Below are positions 27,336 through 36,595 of a DNA stretch of 64,000 nucleotides, piece after piece. Numbering within the stretch: the first letter of the stretch is position 1; the number at the start of each line of letters is the position of its first letter. The notes beneath the pieces were generated by a model. The model searched no databases. It was given only the letters and a program-made list of their open reading frames with translations, and was not told the origin of the DNA. The position numbers and the translations under genes were made by a program. This stretch comes from Bin75 sp965200435 (GTDB lineage: Bacteria > Nitrospirota > Nitrospiria > Nitrospirales > UBA8639), in NCBI GenBank assembly GCA_965200435.1, contig OZ241337.1, positions 1,612,001 through 1,676,000 of the forward strand, read 5' to 3'.

Positions 27336-27427
27336 GCGAATCCGAAACGATGGCGTTCAAGGAGACGACAGGGATGCGCCACGTCGCGCCCAAGCCAATC
27401 GCTTCAGCCAATGTTGTCCCACTCTGA
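27336..27427 (+). pseudogene. AlbA_2/Schlafen-type domain fragment 2
   Basis: Short piece reading AGESETMAFKETTGMRHVAP, the first strand and loop of an AlbA_2 domain, then noise. It repeats the start of fragment 1 (26268) in the same orientation, so the pair may be remains of a duplicated or recombined gene around the toxin-antitoxin genes. Confidence 0.45.
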
Positions 27428-27477
27428 TCCCATACCCATATGCATTTCGTTGCTCACTTAGAAGCGGAGGAAAGCAC

Positions 27478-27650
27478 ATGAACCAACTTCTTCAAAAGGC
27501 CTTCGAGAGAGCCGCCGAGCTCCCACAAGCGGAACAAGACCGGTTCGCCGCTTCCTGTTGGCTGAATTGGAGTCGGAGTGACGATGGGCTGAGTTGTTTG
27601 ACCGTCCCGAGTCTGAGGATTTGCTGGAACGCCTAGCTAGAGATGTCTGA
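27478..27650 (+). pseudogene. decayed antitoxin of the RelE-pairing type
   Basis: MNQLLQKAFERAAELPQAEQ begins at 27478 in one frame; the continuation RFLLAELESE-stop-RWAELFDRPESEDLLERLA lies in the next. The family normally has ERRW, so TGA replaces an Arg codon (CGA to TGA). One frameshift plus one nonsense codon abolish the product. It is of the type usually paired with RelE toxins such as the fragment at 26015. Confidence 0.55.
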
Positions 27651-27747
27651 GCGCCGTGCCTTCTTTTAAGGAGAAGGGCTTGTGGTCGTTGTTCGGCCAC
27701 CGTGCTAACATGGTTGCCCGACGCTCAGACGCAGAGGAATAATCGAC

Positions 27748-28185
27748 ATGAAGCAACCACAACATCCCAGCAAAGACCGTCTGCCACAGAACGACTACTG
27801 GATGCGCGCCATTTCCTTTGCTGGGTTCCATCGCCTTTTGAAAGCCGTTGCCGTTTTTCCGAACGGCCTAAGAGCCGGCGAACTCAACGAATTGGTGCAA
27901 GAAAAGGGCATCTGGCTGACTCGACATGGTTCCGGTCCGGCGCCTACGACTTTGTATCATTACCGGAATGCCCTGCTGCACCGGCGCGCACTCTTGGGCG
28001 TGGTGTCTCCTCCAAATGATCTGACCGAGAAGACAATGGCTCTCCTCAACGACCACAAGACTGGGCATGGAGTGAAGGCTGCCATTGTCCGTGACGAATA
28101 TGGAATCGGAAAAACTTATCTCCTGCAATGGCTCCATGTGCTTAAGGAGGAAGAGAGCAATGTCTCTTGCCGCGCAAATTATTGA
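27748..28185 (+). CDS. small DNA-binding-like protein upstream of AIPR
   Basis: 145 residues. I do not recognise the family. The sequence FHRLLKAVAVFPNGLRAGELNELVQEKGI followed by PTTLYHYRNALLHRRAL (quoted as separate helices) looks like a winged helix-turn-helix with a recognition helix at about 60-78. The C-terminal part (KAAIVRDEYGIGKTYLLQWL) is unclear. The gene's last 26 bases overlap the AIPR gene in another frame, so they are coupled. It may regulate or assist AIPR; that is inference from position only. Confidence 0.5.
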   Translation: MKQPQHPSKDRLPQNDYWMRAISFAGFHRLLKAVAVFPNGLRAGELNELVQEKGIWLTRHGSGPAPTTLYHYRNALLHRRALLGVVSPPNDLTEKTMALLNDHKTGHGVKAAIVRDEYGIGKTYLLQWLHVLKEEESNVSCRANY

Positions 28186-29833
28186 CCAGCAGGTATCAGG
28201 GATTATTGAGAAGCACGCAGATGCTTTTGCCAATGAGCTCCGGCTTGGACAAGATGAACAAAAGAAACGCTCGGCAGCATTCCTGTTCCTTGTCGCCAGA
28301 ACGGCGTTCAACCTCGCCGAAGAAGAAACGTTCGATGGCATTGTCGATGGCGGGAATGATTTCGGGGTTGATGCCCTGTATTTCGACCCGCCGGACGACA
28401 GCGAACTTCACATCACACTGATCCAGGGGAAGTACAGAAAGGACCTTAGCCGTGACGCTGCCTTCCCGGAGAACGAGATTGTCAAGATAATCGATGCAAT
28501 CGGGGCACTTTTCGACCCAGCTAAACCGGTCATGGTAAACAGTCGTCTGAATCAGCGGGTCGAAGAGATACGTTCATTCGTCAAGGAAGGCGCACTTCCA
28601 CGAGTGACTGCTGTCGCCGCGAACAATGGGGTGCGTTGGCAACCTGGAGCGCAGCAGCGGATAGACAATGCCGCAAAGGATTTTGGGCAACAAGTCGAAT
28701 GGCGTCATATAGGGGCAGAAGAGCTTCTTGCTCTCTTACAGGCAAGACAACCGATTAGTGCTGAGTTGAAACTCACTGGACAGGCGACCGTCGAAACTTT
28801 TGACTTCCGGCGTGTCTTGATAGGACGCATGTCAGTCGCCGAACTGGCACGTCTAACCACTGAACACGATAATCATTTGTTCGAAAGGAATATCCGTCGT
28901 TATCTCGGCCTCGCCGGCAACCGCGTGAATGAGGCGGTCGCAGCCACTTTGCGCGATCCGAATCAACGATCCAATTTTTATTTCTACAACAACGGCATCA
29001 CGATCACCTGCTCTCAGTTTCGCCACAACGCACTCCAAAAAGACAACTGGATTGTACACCTGAGCGACCTGCAGATCGTGAACGGGGGACAGACGGCTCG
29101 CACTGTTCAGCAGATGTCCAAGGAAATCGGCCCGGATATTGGAGAAGCGGAGGTGCTTGTCCGCATATACGAACTTCAGCAAAACGACAGCAGGGTCGTT
29201 GAAGCGATCACTTTCGCCACAAACAGCCAAAACCCGGTTGATCTGAGGGATCTGAAAGCTAACGATCCGCTTCAAGAGGCTCTCGGCCAGTCGATTGCGG
29301 GGTTGGGATACACGTACCGGGCCAAGCGCGAAGACCGGGCAGTATTGCCCAACGAGTTTACGAGCGCCGTCATTGCCGAGGCCGTTTTGGCGATCTGGCG
29401 TCAACGACCACACCAGGCGAGGTTCAGAAGCCGAGAGCATTTTGGCACATTGTACAATAAGATTTTCACAAAAGACCTGAATGGTGCTCAAGCAATCATC
29501 GCTGCTCTGTTGCACAGACATGCGGAAAATCATCGCAAGAGACCCCCGCAAGATGCGCCTGACTTCCTTGCCTATGGTTCCCGTTTCATTGCCATGCTTA
29601 TGGGTCGTTATCTTCTGAAAGAGATGAATATTGAACTCGACAAACTCGACCACCGCAACTTTGCGCAAGCGCGGAACCTGATCGAACAAAAATCGGACGG
29701 CTATTTGTCTCGAGCTAAGAAGCAAATAGCCGACGCGCTTGCCCCGCTGTTCAGTGGAAGAGAACGAACGTTGCAACGACTATCAGCCACCTTCCGCCGA
29801 GCCGATCTTGTCGACGACATCCTCCTGCTGTGA
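28160..29833 (+). CDS. AIPR-family abortive phage resistance protein
   Basis: 557 residues from ATG 28160, chosen because AAGGAGG sits 10 bases upstream; an in-frame start at 28085 lacks one. The N-terminal domain has a restriction-like core (DGGNDFGVDALYF, then LHITLIQGKYRKD, about residues 60-95). The AIPR domain follows with its most conserved stretch FYFYNNGITITCSQF and LQIVNGGQTARTV (about 275-315). AIPR proteins were first defined by plasmid-borne lactococcal phage resistance and are often beside restriction genes. HsdR begins 55 bases later, so it lies in the type I locus. The mechanism is unproven for this family. Confidence 0.85.
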   Translation: MSLAAQIIDQQVSGIIEKHADAFANELRLGQDEQKKRSAAFLFLVARTAFNLAEEETFDGIVDGGNDFGVDALYFDPPDDSELHITLIQGKYRKDLSRDAAFPENEIVKIIDAIGALFDPAKPVMVNSRLNQRVEEIRSFVKEGALPRVTAVAANNGVRWQPGAQQRIDNAAKDFGQQVEWRHIGAEELLALLQARQPISAELKLTGQATVETFDFRRVLIGRMSVAELARLTTEHDNHLFERNIRRYLGLAGNRVNEAVAATLRDPNQRSNFYFYNNGITITCSQFRHNALQKDNWIVHLSDLQIVNGGQTARTVQQMSKEIGPDIGEAEVLVRIYELQQNDSRVVEAITFATNSQNPVDLRDLKANDPLQEALGQSIAGLGYTYRAKREDRAVLPNEFTSAVIAEAVLAIWRQRPHQARFRSREHFGTLYNKIFTKDLNGAQAIIAALLHRHAENHRKRPPQDAPDFLAYGSRFIAMLMGRYLLKEMNIELDKLDHRNFAQARNLIEQKSDGYLSRAKKQIADALAPLFSGRERTLQRLSATFRRADLVDDILLL

Positions 29834-29888
29834 CCATTGTTGGCTCCTTGACAAGAATCTTGGCTGACAAGATGACCAGACAGAAGCG

Positions 29889-32861
29889 TTGTCAAACGGA
29901 GAATTGGTCCTGACCGATTTCAAGATCACCGAGGCTGCCTCAGTTCAATTTCCCATGGTTCGTCACGCAGCGGAGATCGGATGGACGCCACTCCCGCCTG
30001 AAGAGGCGAAGTCTAAACGCGGTGGTGAGGCGGGGATGCTGTTCCGGAGTGAACTCGAAGGAGCGCTCGAACGGTCCAATCCCTGGATGACGGATGACAT
30101 CATCCGCTCCGTCCTTGAAAAGCTCGAGGCGATCCCCGCGACTATCGAGGGAAATCGCGAGATGCTCGCTTGGCTGCGCGGGGAGCGGCAATGGTACGAC
30201 GAAGCCGAGAAGCGTCATCGACGCGTCCGGCTTGTGGATTTTGAGAAATCTGGCGCCAACGTCTATCACGTCACCTGGGAATGGAGACTCAACCCCCCGG
30301 CCCGCAAAGGCAACCGGGCGGACGTGATGTTCGTGATCAATGGTGTGCCGGTTGCCATCGTCGAGCACAAGAACCCTAAGGACGCCAATGCGATTGAGCG
30401 GGCCATCACGCAACTGCGACGCTACGAGGTCGAGACCCCTGAGTTGATAGCTTCGCCGCAACTGTTCAATGTCACGCATCTGATTGAATACTGGTACGGC
30501 GTCACCTGGAACGTGTCGCGCCGGCACATGGCCCGCTGGAAGGAACGGCCGGAGGAGAGTTATCGGTTTGCCGTGCAGTCGTTCTTCGAGCCCGCTGCCT
30601 TTCTGCGCACGCTACGAGATTGGATTCTTTTCTACGTCGAAGATGGTGAAACCAGAAAATCGGTACTCCGTCAGCACCAGCGCCGCGCGATCGATCGTAT
30701 CGTCGCGCGTTGCGCCGAGCCGACGAAGCAGCGCGGACTGGTCTGGCATACGCAGGGTTCCGGCAAGACCTTTACCCTGCTTACTGCAGCGCGTCTAATC
30801 CTGGAGCGTAAAGACCGATTTCATACGCCCACGGTTGTCGTAGTCGTGGACCGGACGGAGCTTGAGGGGCAACTCAAGGGTTGGGTCGAGAGGCTGCTCG
30901 GAGAGATGAAGCAGCAGGACATCGCGGTCTGGCGTGCCGGTTCCAAGGCCGAACTTCGGGAACTATTCCAAACCGACAAGCGCGGTCTGATCCTTTCGAT
31001 GATCCACAAATTCGAGGGCATCGAAAAGGACGCCAATGCCCGCGACAACGTCTACGTGTTCATCGACGAGGCGCACAGGTCTGTGGCCAAGGATCTGGGC
31101 ACGTACCTGATGGCGGCCTTGCCCAACGCGACAATTATCGGTTTCACCGGTACGCCCATCGACAAGACGGCTCAGGGCGAAGGTACTTTTAGAATTTTCG
31201 GCGCCGACGATGAACTAGGCTATCTCGACAAGTACACCATCGCCGAGTCAATTGAAGACGAAACGACGCTGCCGATCCGCCACACGATGGCACCTAGCGA
31301 GATGACGGTACCGGCGGAGCGACTCGACAAGGAGTTCTTCGCCTTGGCCGCGACCGAGGGCGTCACCGACGTTGATGAACTCAACAAGGTCCTTGATCGA
31401 GCCGTCGGCTTGCGCACGTTTCTCACCGCTGATGATCGGATCGAGAAAGTTGCAGCGTTCGTGGCCGAGCACTTCAAGGAGAACGTGGAACGGCTCGGGT
31501 ATAAGGCCTTTCTCGTTGGCGTGAACCGGGAAGCCTGCGCCAAGTACAAGCGCGCGCTCGATAGGCTGCTGCCACCGGACTGGACCGTGCCGGTCTACAC
31601 GGAAAACGTCAACGACGTGGTGGAGCGCCCACTGGTCGCCGAACTTCAGCTTTCTCCGGAACGGGAGGCGGACGTGCGTCTCATGTTCAAGCGAGCGGAT
31701 GAGAATCCGAAAATTCTCATTGTCACCGACAAGCTGCTGACGGGCTATGACGCCCCGCTTCTCTATTGCCTGTGCCTCGATAAACCGATGCGCGACCACG
31801 TGCTCTTGCAGGCGATTGCGCGTGTGAACCGCCCTTACGTGGATACGATTGGTGCCCGGAAGCGCATTGGTCTCGTGGTCGATTTCGTCGGCGTGTTACG
31901 TGAATTGAGGAAGGCGCTACGGTTCGACTCCACGGATGTGAGCGGCGTGATCGAAGACCTGGATCTGCTGCTGGCTGACTTTTTGGATAAGATCGAGCGG
32001 GCGAGAACGGACTACCTCGTTGGAGAGGAGAGTGGTGGCGCGGATGAGCACCTTGAGAATATTGTCTACGGACGTTTCCTGGACCCTGAACCGCGTAAGA
32101 TGTTCTTTGAGGCTTACAAAGAGATCGAGGCGCTTTGGGAAATTCTCTCGCCTTCGCCCGAGCTTCGCGACCATATCGTGACGTACAAGCAGCTTGCGCA
32201 ACTCTACGCCGTCGTTCGTAACGCCTACACAACCAGAGTCACTTATGTGATAGACCTCGCCAATAAGACGCGTTCGTTGATCCAAGATGGCGCTATTCAG
32301 CAAGGCCTCGGCTACATGACGAAAACCGTGACGTTCGACGTGAACACTCTTGAATCGCTTCGAGGGAAATCCGGCTCCGATGAGGCCAAGGTGTTCAACC
32401 TTGTGCGCGGCCTGAACCGGGAGATTGAGGAAGATCGGGATTCGGCGTCCGTGCTTCGACCGCTCAAGGAGCGCGCCGAGCAAGTCCTGAAGGACCTGGA
32501 GGAGCGCAAGACGACCGGGCTTGCGGCGATGGACCGGCTGGCCGATATTGCCAGGAAAAAGGAAGCTGCTGTCAAGGCGGCGAAGGAAAGTGGACTCTCG
32601 CCACGTGCATTCGGCGTGTATTGGACGCTGAAAAATGATCCGGACTTCGGAACAACCGGCATCGCGGCCATGGATTTGGCACAGGAAGCGGAAGATCTTC
32701 TCACGCGCTTCCCCAATGCTGCCGTCAACTCAGATGAACAACGGCGGCTGCGTACGGTTCTGTATCGGCTGTTCCTGCGACTGGACAAGGAGGAACGGAG
32801 CCGCGTGGTGAAGCTGATCTTTTCGATTCTTCTGGACGAAGGCGCCGATGAGAACGCGTGA
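29889..32861 (+). CDS. hsdR: type I restriction enzyme, restriction (translocase-nuclease) subunit
   Basis: 990 residues from a TTG start; the first ATG in frame is downstream of conserved sequence. Nuclease domain: NRADVMFVINGVPVAIVEHKNP (about 147-168), with Asp, Glu and Lys in the order needed, His replacing the usual residue between Glu and Lys. Motor domain: HTQGSGKTFT (Walker A, about 285), FIDEAHRS (about 391), GFTGTPID (motif III), then the second RecA fold with TDKLLTGYDAP and AIARVNRPY. A helical C-terminal domain binds the methylase core. The enzyme pulls DNA and cuts it at a distance when sites are unmethylated. The stop overlaps the YgjP-like gene by 14 bases. It looks intact. 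Confidence 0.93.
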   Translation: MSNGELVLTDFKITEAASVQFPMVRHAAEIGWTPLPPEEAKSKRGGEAGMLFRSELEGALERSNPWMTDDIIRSVLEKLEAIPATIEGNREMLAWLRGERQWYDEAEKRHRRVRLVDFEKSGANVYHVTWEWRLNPPARKGNRADVMFVINGVPVAIVEHKNPKDANAIERAITQLRRYEVETPELIASPQLFNVTHLIEYWYGVTWNVSRRHMARWKERPEESYRFAVQSFFEPAAFLRTLRDWILFYVEDGETRKSVLRQHQRRAIDRIVARCAEPTKQRGLVWHTQGSGKTFTLLTAARLILERKDRFHTPTVVVVVDRTELEGQLKGWVERLLGEMKQQDIAVWRAGSKAELRELFQTDKRGLILSMIHKFEGIEKDANARDNVYVFIDEAHRSVAKDLGTYLMAALPNATIIGFTGTPIDKTAQGEGTFRIFGADDELGYLDKYTIAESIEDETTLPIRHTMAPSEMTVPAERLDKEFFALAATEGVTDVDELNKVLDRAVGLRTFLTADDRIEKVAAFVAEHFKENVERLGYKAFLVGVNREACAKYKRALDRLLPPDWTVPVYTENVNDVVERPLVAELQLSPEREADVRLMFKRADENPKILIVTDKLLTGYDAPLLYCLCLDKPMRDHVLLQAIARVNRPYVDTIGARKRIGLVVDFVGVLRELRKALRFDSTDVSGVIEDLDLLLADFLDKIERARTDYLVGEESGGADEHLENIVYGRFLDPEPRKMFFEAYKEIEALWEILSPSPELRDHIVTYKQLAQLYAVVRNAYTTRVTYVIDLANKTRSLIQDGAIQQGLGYMTKTVTFDVNTLESLRGKSGSDEAKVFNLVRGLNREIEEDRDSASVLRPLKERAEQVLKDLEERKTTGLAAMDRLADIARKKEAAVKAAKESGLSPRAFGVYWTLKNDPDFGTTGIAAMDLAQEAEDLLTRFPNAAVNSDEQRRLRTVLYRLFLRLDKEERSRVVKLIFSILLDEGADENA

Positions 32862-33189
32862 CAAACGGCGCGAGGTCATTCGCAACCGCGTTGACTATTG
32901 GGCGTGGCGCCTGAACGTCCATCCGCGACTGGTTCGCGTTCAGCGTATGACGCAAAAATGGGGTTCGTGTTCAACATCGGGAATCGTGACTCTGGCATAC
33001 GATTTGGCCGACAGGGAATCGAGCTTCCAGAATTTCGTCATCGCGCACGAACTGTTGCACCTGCGCGTGCCCAACCACGGGAAACTCTTCAAGGCACTGA
33101 TGACGGCTCATGTGCCCGGCTGGAAACGGTATGATGTCAGCCGGCGGTGGGGTCCTGAGCCGAGGCCTTTACGACGTCATCTCCGGTAG
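32848..33189 (+). CDS. YgjP-like (M48-fold) metal-dependent hydrolase
   Basis: 113 residues. The zinc motif HELLH at 67-71 plus a third His in LRVPNHGKLF (His77) define the WLM/YgjP-like metalloprotease group. TQKWGSCSTSGIVTLAYDL (about 35-53) is the other conserved block. Short versions at the end of type I restriction operons are common; their function is unclear, perhaps proteolysis of a restriction component. It starts 14 bases inside the hsdR end. Its own end overlaps the convergent symporter gene by 21 bases (33169-33189). Confidence 0.85.
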   Translation: MRTRDKRREVIRNRVDYWAWRLNVHPRLVRVQRMTQKWGSCSTSGIVTLAYDLADRESSFQNFVIAHELLHLRVPNHGKLFKALMTAHVPGWKRYDVSRRWGPEPRPLRRHLR

Positions 33190-34980
33190 GCGGATGCGTT
33201 CGACTAATTCCCTGATCTTTGCCGGCGGAGGCGTGGTGAATTGCGAGACCGTCAGTGCGACGCACAGGTTCAGGAGCATGCCGACCGTGCCGATGCCTTC
33301 CGGCGAAATTCCGAGGAGCCAGTTAGCCGGGACGTTCTCTGCCATGGGGGTGATAAACACGCCTTTGAAATACATAATATATCCCATGGTAAAGATGAGC
33401 CCCGTCAGCATACCGGCAATAGCACCCCATTTGTTCATGCGCGTGCTGAAGATTCCCAGCAGGATGACCGGGAACAGGGACGAGGCGGCCAGCCCGAAGG
33501 CGAACGCCACCACTTGGGGCACGAACGCCGGGGGATTGGACCCGAGATACCCCGCGATGGCAATGGACACAGCGGCGGCGATGCGGCCGGCGGTTAATTC
33601 CTGTTTTTCCGACAGGTTTTTCGCGAAGGTGCTTTTCAGGATGTCGTGGGAAACGGCAACGGAAATGACCAGTAACAGGCCCGCGGCGGTAGACAGCGCC
33701 GCGGCAATGCCACCGGCGGCAATCAAGGCAATCACCCAATCGGGCAGGCCGGCAATTTCCGGATTGGCCAAAACCATGATGTCCCGGTCCACGTAGATTT
33801 CATTGGCAAACGGTGTGCCCTCGGTCACGTTGCCGGGACCGGGATTTGTGACCAGACGCCGGCCCGATTGACCACGGGCATCACGATCAAAGATGGGTTT
33901 GCCGCCCGCAAAGGCAAGGCCGGCGGCGTGCTGGACTTTGCCGTCGTGATTGTGGTCGTACCAGGCGATGAGACCCGAGTTTTCCCACGTGCGAAACCAA
34001 CTCGGCATGGTTTCATAGGGGGTCCCGGTGCCGTCGGTGCCGTTGACGGTCGTAATGAGATTCAAGCGCGCCAGCCCGCCGACGGCCGGGGCGACGGTAT
34101 ATAACAGGACGATAAAGACCAAGGCCCAGGCGGCTGAACGGCGTGCGTCTTCCACGTGGGGTACGGTAAAAAACCGCACGATCACGTGGGGCAGGCCGGC
34201 GGTCCCCGCCATCAGGGCAAACGTAATGGCCAGGACGTTGATCATGGAACTATCGTTGAAAGGATGCGTATAGGCGTTGAATCCCAGATCCGTGAGGACC
34301 CGATCCAGTTTCAGCAGGAGATATCCGGACCCATCCGCCATGGCGGATCCCAGGGCCAACTGCGGGATGGGGTTGCCGGTCAGTTGTATGGAGATAAACA
34401 CGGCGGGCACGGTATAGGCGAAGATCAACACGCAGTATTGCGCCACTTGCGTGTAGGTAATGCCTTTCATGCCGCCGAGTACGGCGTAGAGAAACACGAT
34501 ACCCATTCCGACGGCCAGGCCCACGTCGATGCTCACTTCGAGGAAGCGAGAGAACACGATGCCGACCCCACGCATTTGTCCCGCCACATAGGTAAAGGAG
34601 ATGAAAATGAGACACATGGCGGCCACGAAGCGGGCCAGGTCCGAGTCATACCGTTCGCCGATAAATTCCGGCACGGTGAATTTGCCGAACTTGCGCAAAT
34701 ACGGAGCGAGCAGCATGGCCAGCAACACGTACCCGCCAGTCCAGCCCATGAGGTACATGCTGCCTTCATAACCCAGAAAAGCAATCAGTCCCGCCATACT
34801 GATAAAGGAGGCGGCTGACATCCAATCGGCCGCGGTGGCCATGCCGTTGGCAACAGGAGGGACGTGTTTGCCGGCGATATAAAACTCGCTGGTGCTGTTG
34901 GCACGGGTCCGGATGGCAATCCCGATATACAACACGAACGTGAACCCCACAACGAGAGCCGTCAAATCCTGTAAACTCAT
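33169..34980 (-). CDS. sodium:solute symporter, VC_2705/ActP-like
   Basis: 603 residues with about 13 membrane helices. SSS-family landmarks: EFYIAGKHVPPVANGMATAADWMSAASFISMAG near the N-terminus (helices 1-2), GYEGSMYLMGWTGGYVLL, GGMKGITYTQVAQYCVLIFAY and the long helix with IAAGGIAAALSTAAGLLLV. A periplasmic insert of about 90 residues (TVNGTDGTGTP to VTEGTPFANEIYVD) separates two helices. Its partner, a DUF4212 small subunit, overlaps by 4 bases upstream, the arrangement that marks the VC_2705 subfamily. Acetate or another monocarboxylate is the likely substrate, but the sequence does not decide it. Confidence 0.9.
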   Translation of the reverse strand: MSLQDLTALVVGFTFVLYIGIAIRTRANSTSEFYIAGKHVPPVANGMATAADWMSAASFISMAGLIAFLGYEGSMYLMGWTGGYVLLAMLLAPYLRKFGKFTVPEFIGERYDSDLARFVAAMCLIFISFTYVAGQMRGVGIVFSRFLEVSIDVGLAVGMGIVFLYAVLGGMKGITYTQVAQYCVLIFAYTVPAVFISIQLTGNPIPQLALGSAMADGSGYLLLKLDRVLTDLGFNAYTHPFNDSSMINVLAITFALMAGTAGLPHVIVRFFTVPHVEDARRSAAWALVFIVLLYTVAPAVGGLARLNLITTVNGTDGTGTPYETMPSWFRTWENSGLIAWYDHNHDGKVQHAAGLAFAGGKPIFDRDARGQSGRRLVTNPGPGNVTEGTPFANEIYVDRDIMVLANPEIAGLPDWVIALIAAGGIAAALSTAAGLLLVISVAVSHDILKSTFAKNLSEKQELTAGRIAAAVSIAIAGYLGSNPPAFVPQVVAFAFGLAASSLFPVILLGIFSTRMNKWGAIAGMLTGLIFTMGYIMYFKGVFITPMAENVPANWLLGISPEGIGTVGMLLNLCVALTVSQFTTPPPAKIRELVERIRLPEMTS

Positions 34981-35246
34981 TCGCCGTCCCGTTTGTCACG
35001 CTCGGCCCGGTAGCGTTGATCCAGTTTGGTGACTCGCCAATTGTAGAAGAAGATCAGGGCGACAAAACTGTACATGGCCCCCTGTTGCGCGAACCAGAAG
35101 CCCAGTTTGTACCCACCGAGAGAAAAGTGATTGAGTTGTTCGACAAAGAGGATGCCGCAACCATAGGACACCGCTCCCCAAAGTGTGAGGCACCAGCCAA
35201 TAAGCCGCAGATTAGCCTTCCAATATGTGTCGGAACGAGTGTTCAC
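34977..35246 (-). CDS. DUF4212 small subunit of the solute symporter
   Basis: 89 residues with two membrane helices (about 12-32 and 53-72). The short YWKANLRLIGWCLTLWGAVSYG opening and FWFAQQGAMYSFVALIFFYNW second helix are typical of DUF4212 (TIGR03647), which is found only next to VC_2705-type symporters. The stop overlaps the symporter start by 4 bases. It is the first gene of the operon, whose promoter should lie between 35247 and 35330. Confidence 0.92.
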   Translation of the reverse strand: MNTRSDTYWKANLRLIGWCLTLWGAVSYGCGILFVEQLNHFSLGGYKLGFWFAQQGAMYSFVALIFFYNWRVTKLDQRYRAERDKRDGE

Positions 35247-35330
35247 GGTGTTTCGGTTTTGCGTTTGATGGTCGATAAATCCATCAACAAAGACCCTGAA
35301 ATTCTTGGCGGAACCTCGGTGTTTTCCTGC

Positions 35331-35717
35331 TCACCAGAGCCGATGAACGCCGTATCGGTCGAAAAGGGAGTCGTTCGATACGAGAACGAGGTTACGTTTC
35401 AGCGCCTGGGCAATGAGCATACGGTCAAAAGGGTCCCGGTGGGGACCGGGTAAAGCTCCGGCACGTGCGGCATCATCCACAGTCACGGCAAGTGCACTGA
35501 ACCCCTGGCTTGCTATCGCTCCGGCAACGTCGACGGCAATCAAGTCAGCGCCCGGGAGTTTGCCGAGCCGGTGCTTGGTGGTTATTTCCCAGGCCGACGC
35601 CGCGCTTATCAGCACGTCATTCGCCTTATCCGCAATCTTCTGCCGCACTTCCTCAGACAGGCGTCTGCTGTCCGTAAGCCACCAGAGAAACGTATGCGTG
35701 TCCAACAGCGCCCGCAC
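35331..35717 (-). CDS. vapC: PIN-domain toxin, VapC-type
   Basis: 128 residues, normal for VapC. The PIN acidic residues are visible: Asp6 in LLDTHTFLWWL, Glu43 region in AASAWEITTKHRLGKL, and Asp-rich HRDPFDRMLIAQAL (about 93-98) plus VSNDSLFDRYGV near the end. PIN toxins cleave RNA. Its start overlaps the stop of the antitoxin upstream. This pair, unlike the decayed TA fragments next to it, appears intact. Confidence 0.9.
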   Translation of the reverse strand: MRALLDTHTFLWWLTDSRRLSEEVRQKIADKANDVLISAASAWEITTKHRLGKLPGADLIAVDVAGAIASQGFSALAVTVDDAARAGALPGPHRDPFDRMLIAQALKRNLVLVSNDSLFDRYGVHRLW

Positions 35718-35950
35718 TATTCACCTTCCCATGCCCTCAATTCCTCCTCCGGCAGCGGATCGAAGAAACTGTCCGGAATGACGATCCTGCCCTTGAAAAT
35801 GTCGGGCTGCCGCTTGCCCGGCTTTTGGACACGCACAAGTCTGGCCACCGGCGTGCCGCTACGGGCGATGACGACATCCTCCCCTGATTCGACTTGCGCA
35901 AGCAGGCGTGACAGGTTGGTCTTCGCTTCATGGACATTCACTTTTACCAT
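35717..35950 (-). CDS. vapB: Phd/YefM-type antitoxin
   Basis: 77 residues from ATG 35950, chosen because AAAGGAG lies 9 bases upstream; the open frame extends to 35995 without one. VNVHEAKTNLSRLLAQVESGEDVVIARSGTPVARLV is the Phd/YefM DNA-binding fold (given here as its continuous core over residues 4-39), followed by a toxin-binding tail PDSFFDPLPEEELRAW. It should repress its own operon and neutralise the PIN toxin, whose gene overlaps by one base. Confidence 0.88.
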   Translation of the reverse strand: MVKVNVHEAKTNLSRLLAQVESGEDVVIARSGTPVARLVRVQKPGKRQPDIFKGRIVIPDSFFDPLPEEELRAWEGE

Positions 35951-36062
35951 CGTCGACTCCTTTCCAAGGATATTAGCTAACAGTATGACTAACAAGCGTA
36001 CCTGTCAAGCGAAGATCGGCGCGTTCCGGTTATCGGCGTTCTCTCGGGGGGAAACTCTCGGT

Positions 36063-36375
36063 TCACATCAGCACTTCGAATGCGTTTCTGCGACCGAGAC
36101 CGTATCGGAAGACGGCAAAGTCTTTGTCGAATGAAATCACACGTGAGATGCCGAGTCGCTCCATGAGCACGAAGGAGGTGCGATCCACGAGGGAGAAATT
36201 CTAGTCGGGGAAGCGCTTGCCGATGGACCATGCGGCTTCAAGGTCTGCGCCGGTCGTTTGCTCGATCCACGAGTCGGCGCATGTATTCGGTGAGTGAGAT
36301 GCCAAGCCTGGCTGCACGTTCCCGTGCTCGCGCGTGTGTCTCTGAATCGAGCGAAATTTGAGTTCGCACCATCAT
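36063..36375 (-). pseudogene. deleted vapBC-type pair: RHH antitoxin 5' end fused to PIN 3' end
   Basis: From ATG 36375 an RHH antitoxin begins (MMVRTQISLDSETHARARER, then LGISLTEYMRRLVDRAN) and stops at 36238. From there a second frame encodes a PIN C-terminal half: DLEAAWSIGKRFPD-stop-NFSLVDRTSFVLME and SRVISFDKDFAVFRYG, ending at 36063. The antitoxin's tail and the toxin's N-terminal half are gone, so a deletion joined them. The internal TAG replaces a CAG (Gln), another C-to-T change. The typical PIN phrase SLVDRTSF...FDKDF identifies it. Confidence 0.6.
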
Positions 36376-36595
36376 TATAACGACACCATAAACATCGGAG
36401 TAATGGCGTAACAAGATACGTCCAGTGGTTGGAGTAGGCTGACTATGACCGATCTTAAGATTAGCGAAGCCGTCTCGGCAGAGCAGCAGATGTTGAAGTT
36501 GATGGACGCTAACGAATGATCTGCGATTTAACCGAACAGACAAATCCGGTCCGGGTCATCACGTGTTATGTCGACCGCAAGATGAGTGGGCAGCC
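36376..36595 (+). other. degraded stretch before the DUF2283 gene
   Basis: No intact gene. A fragment reading LTEQTNPVRVITCYVDRKM just upstream of the DUF2283 start resembles the end of a DUF4258/BrnT-like small toxin; the rest is not recognisable. Confidence 0.3.
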
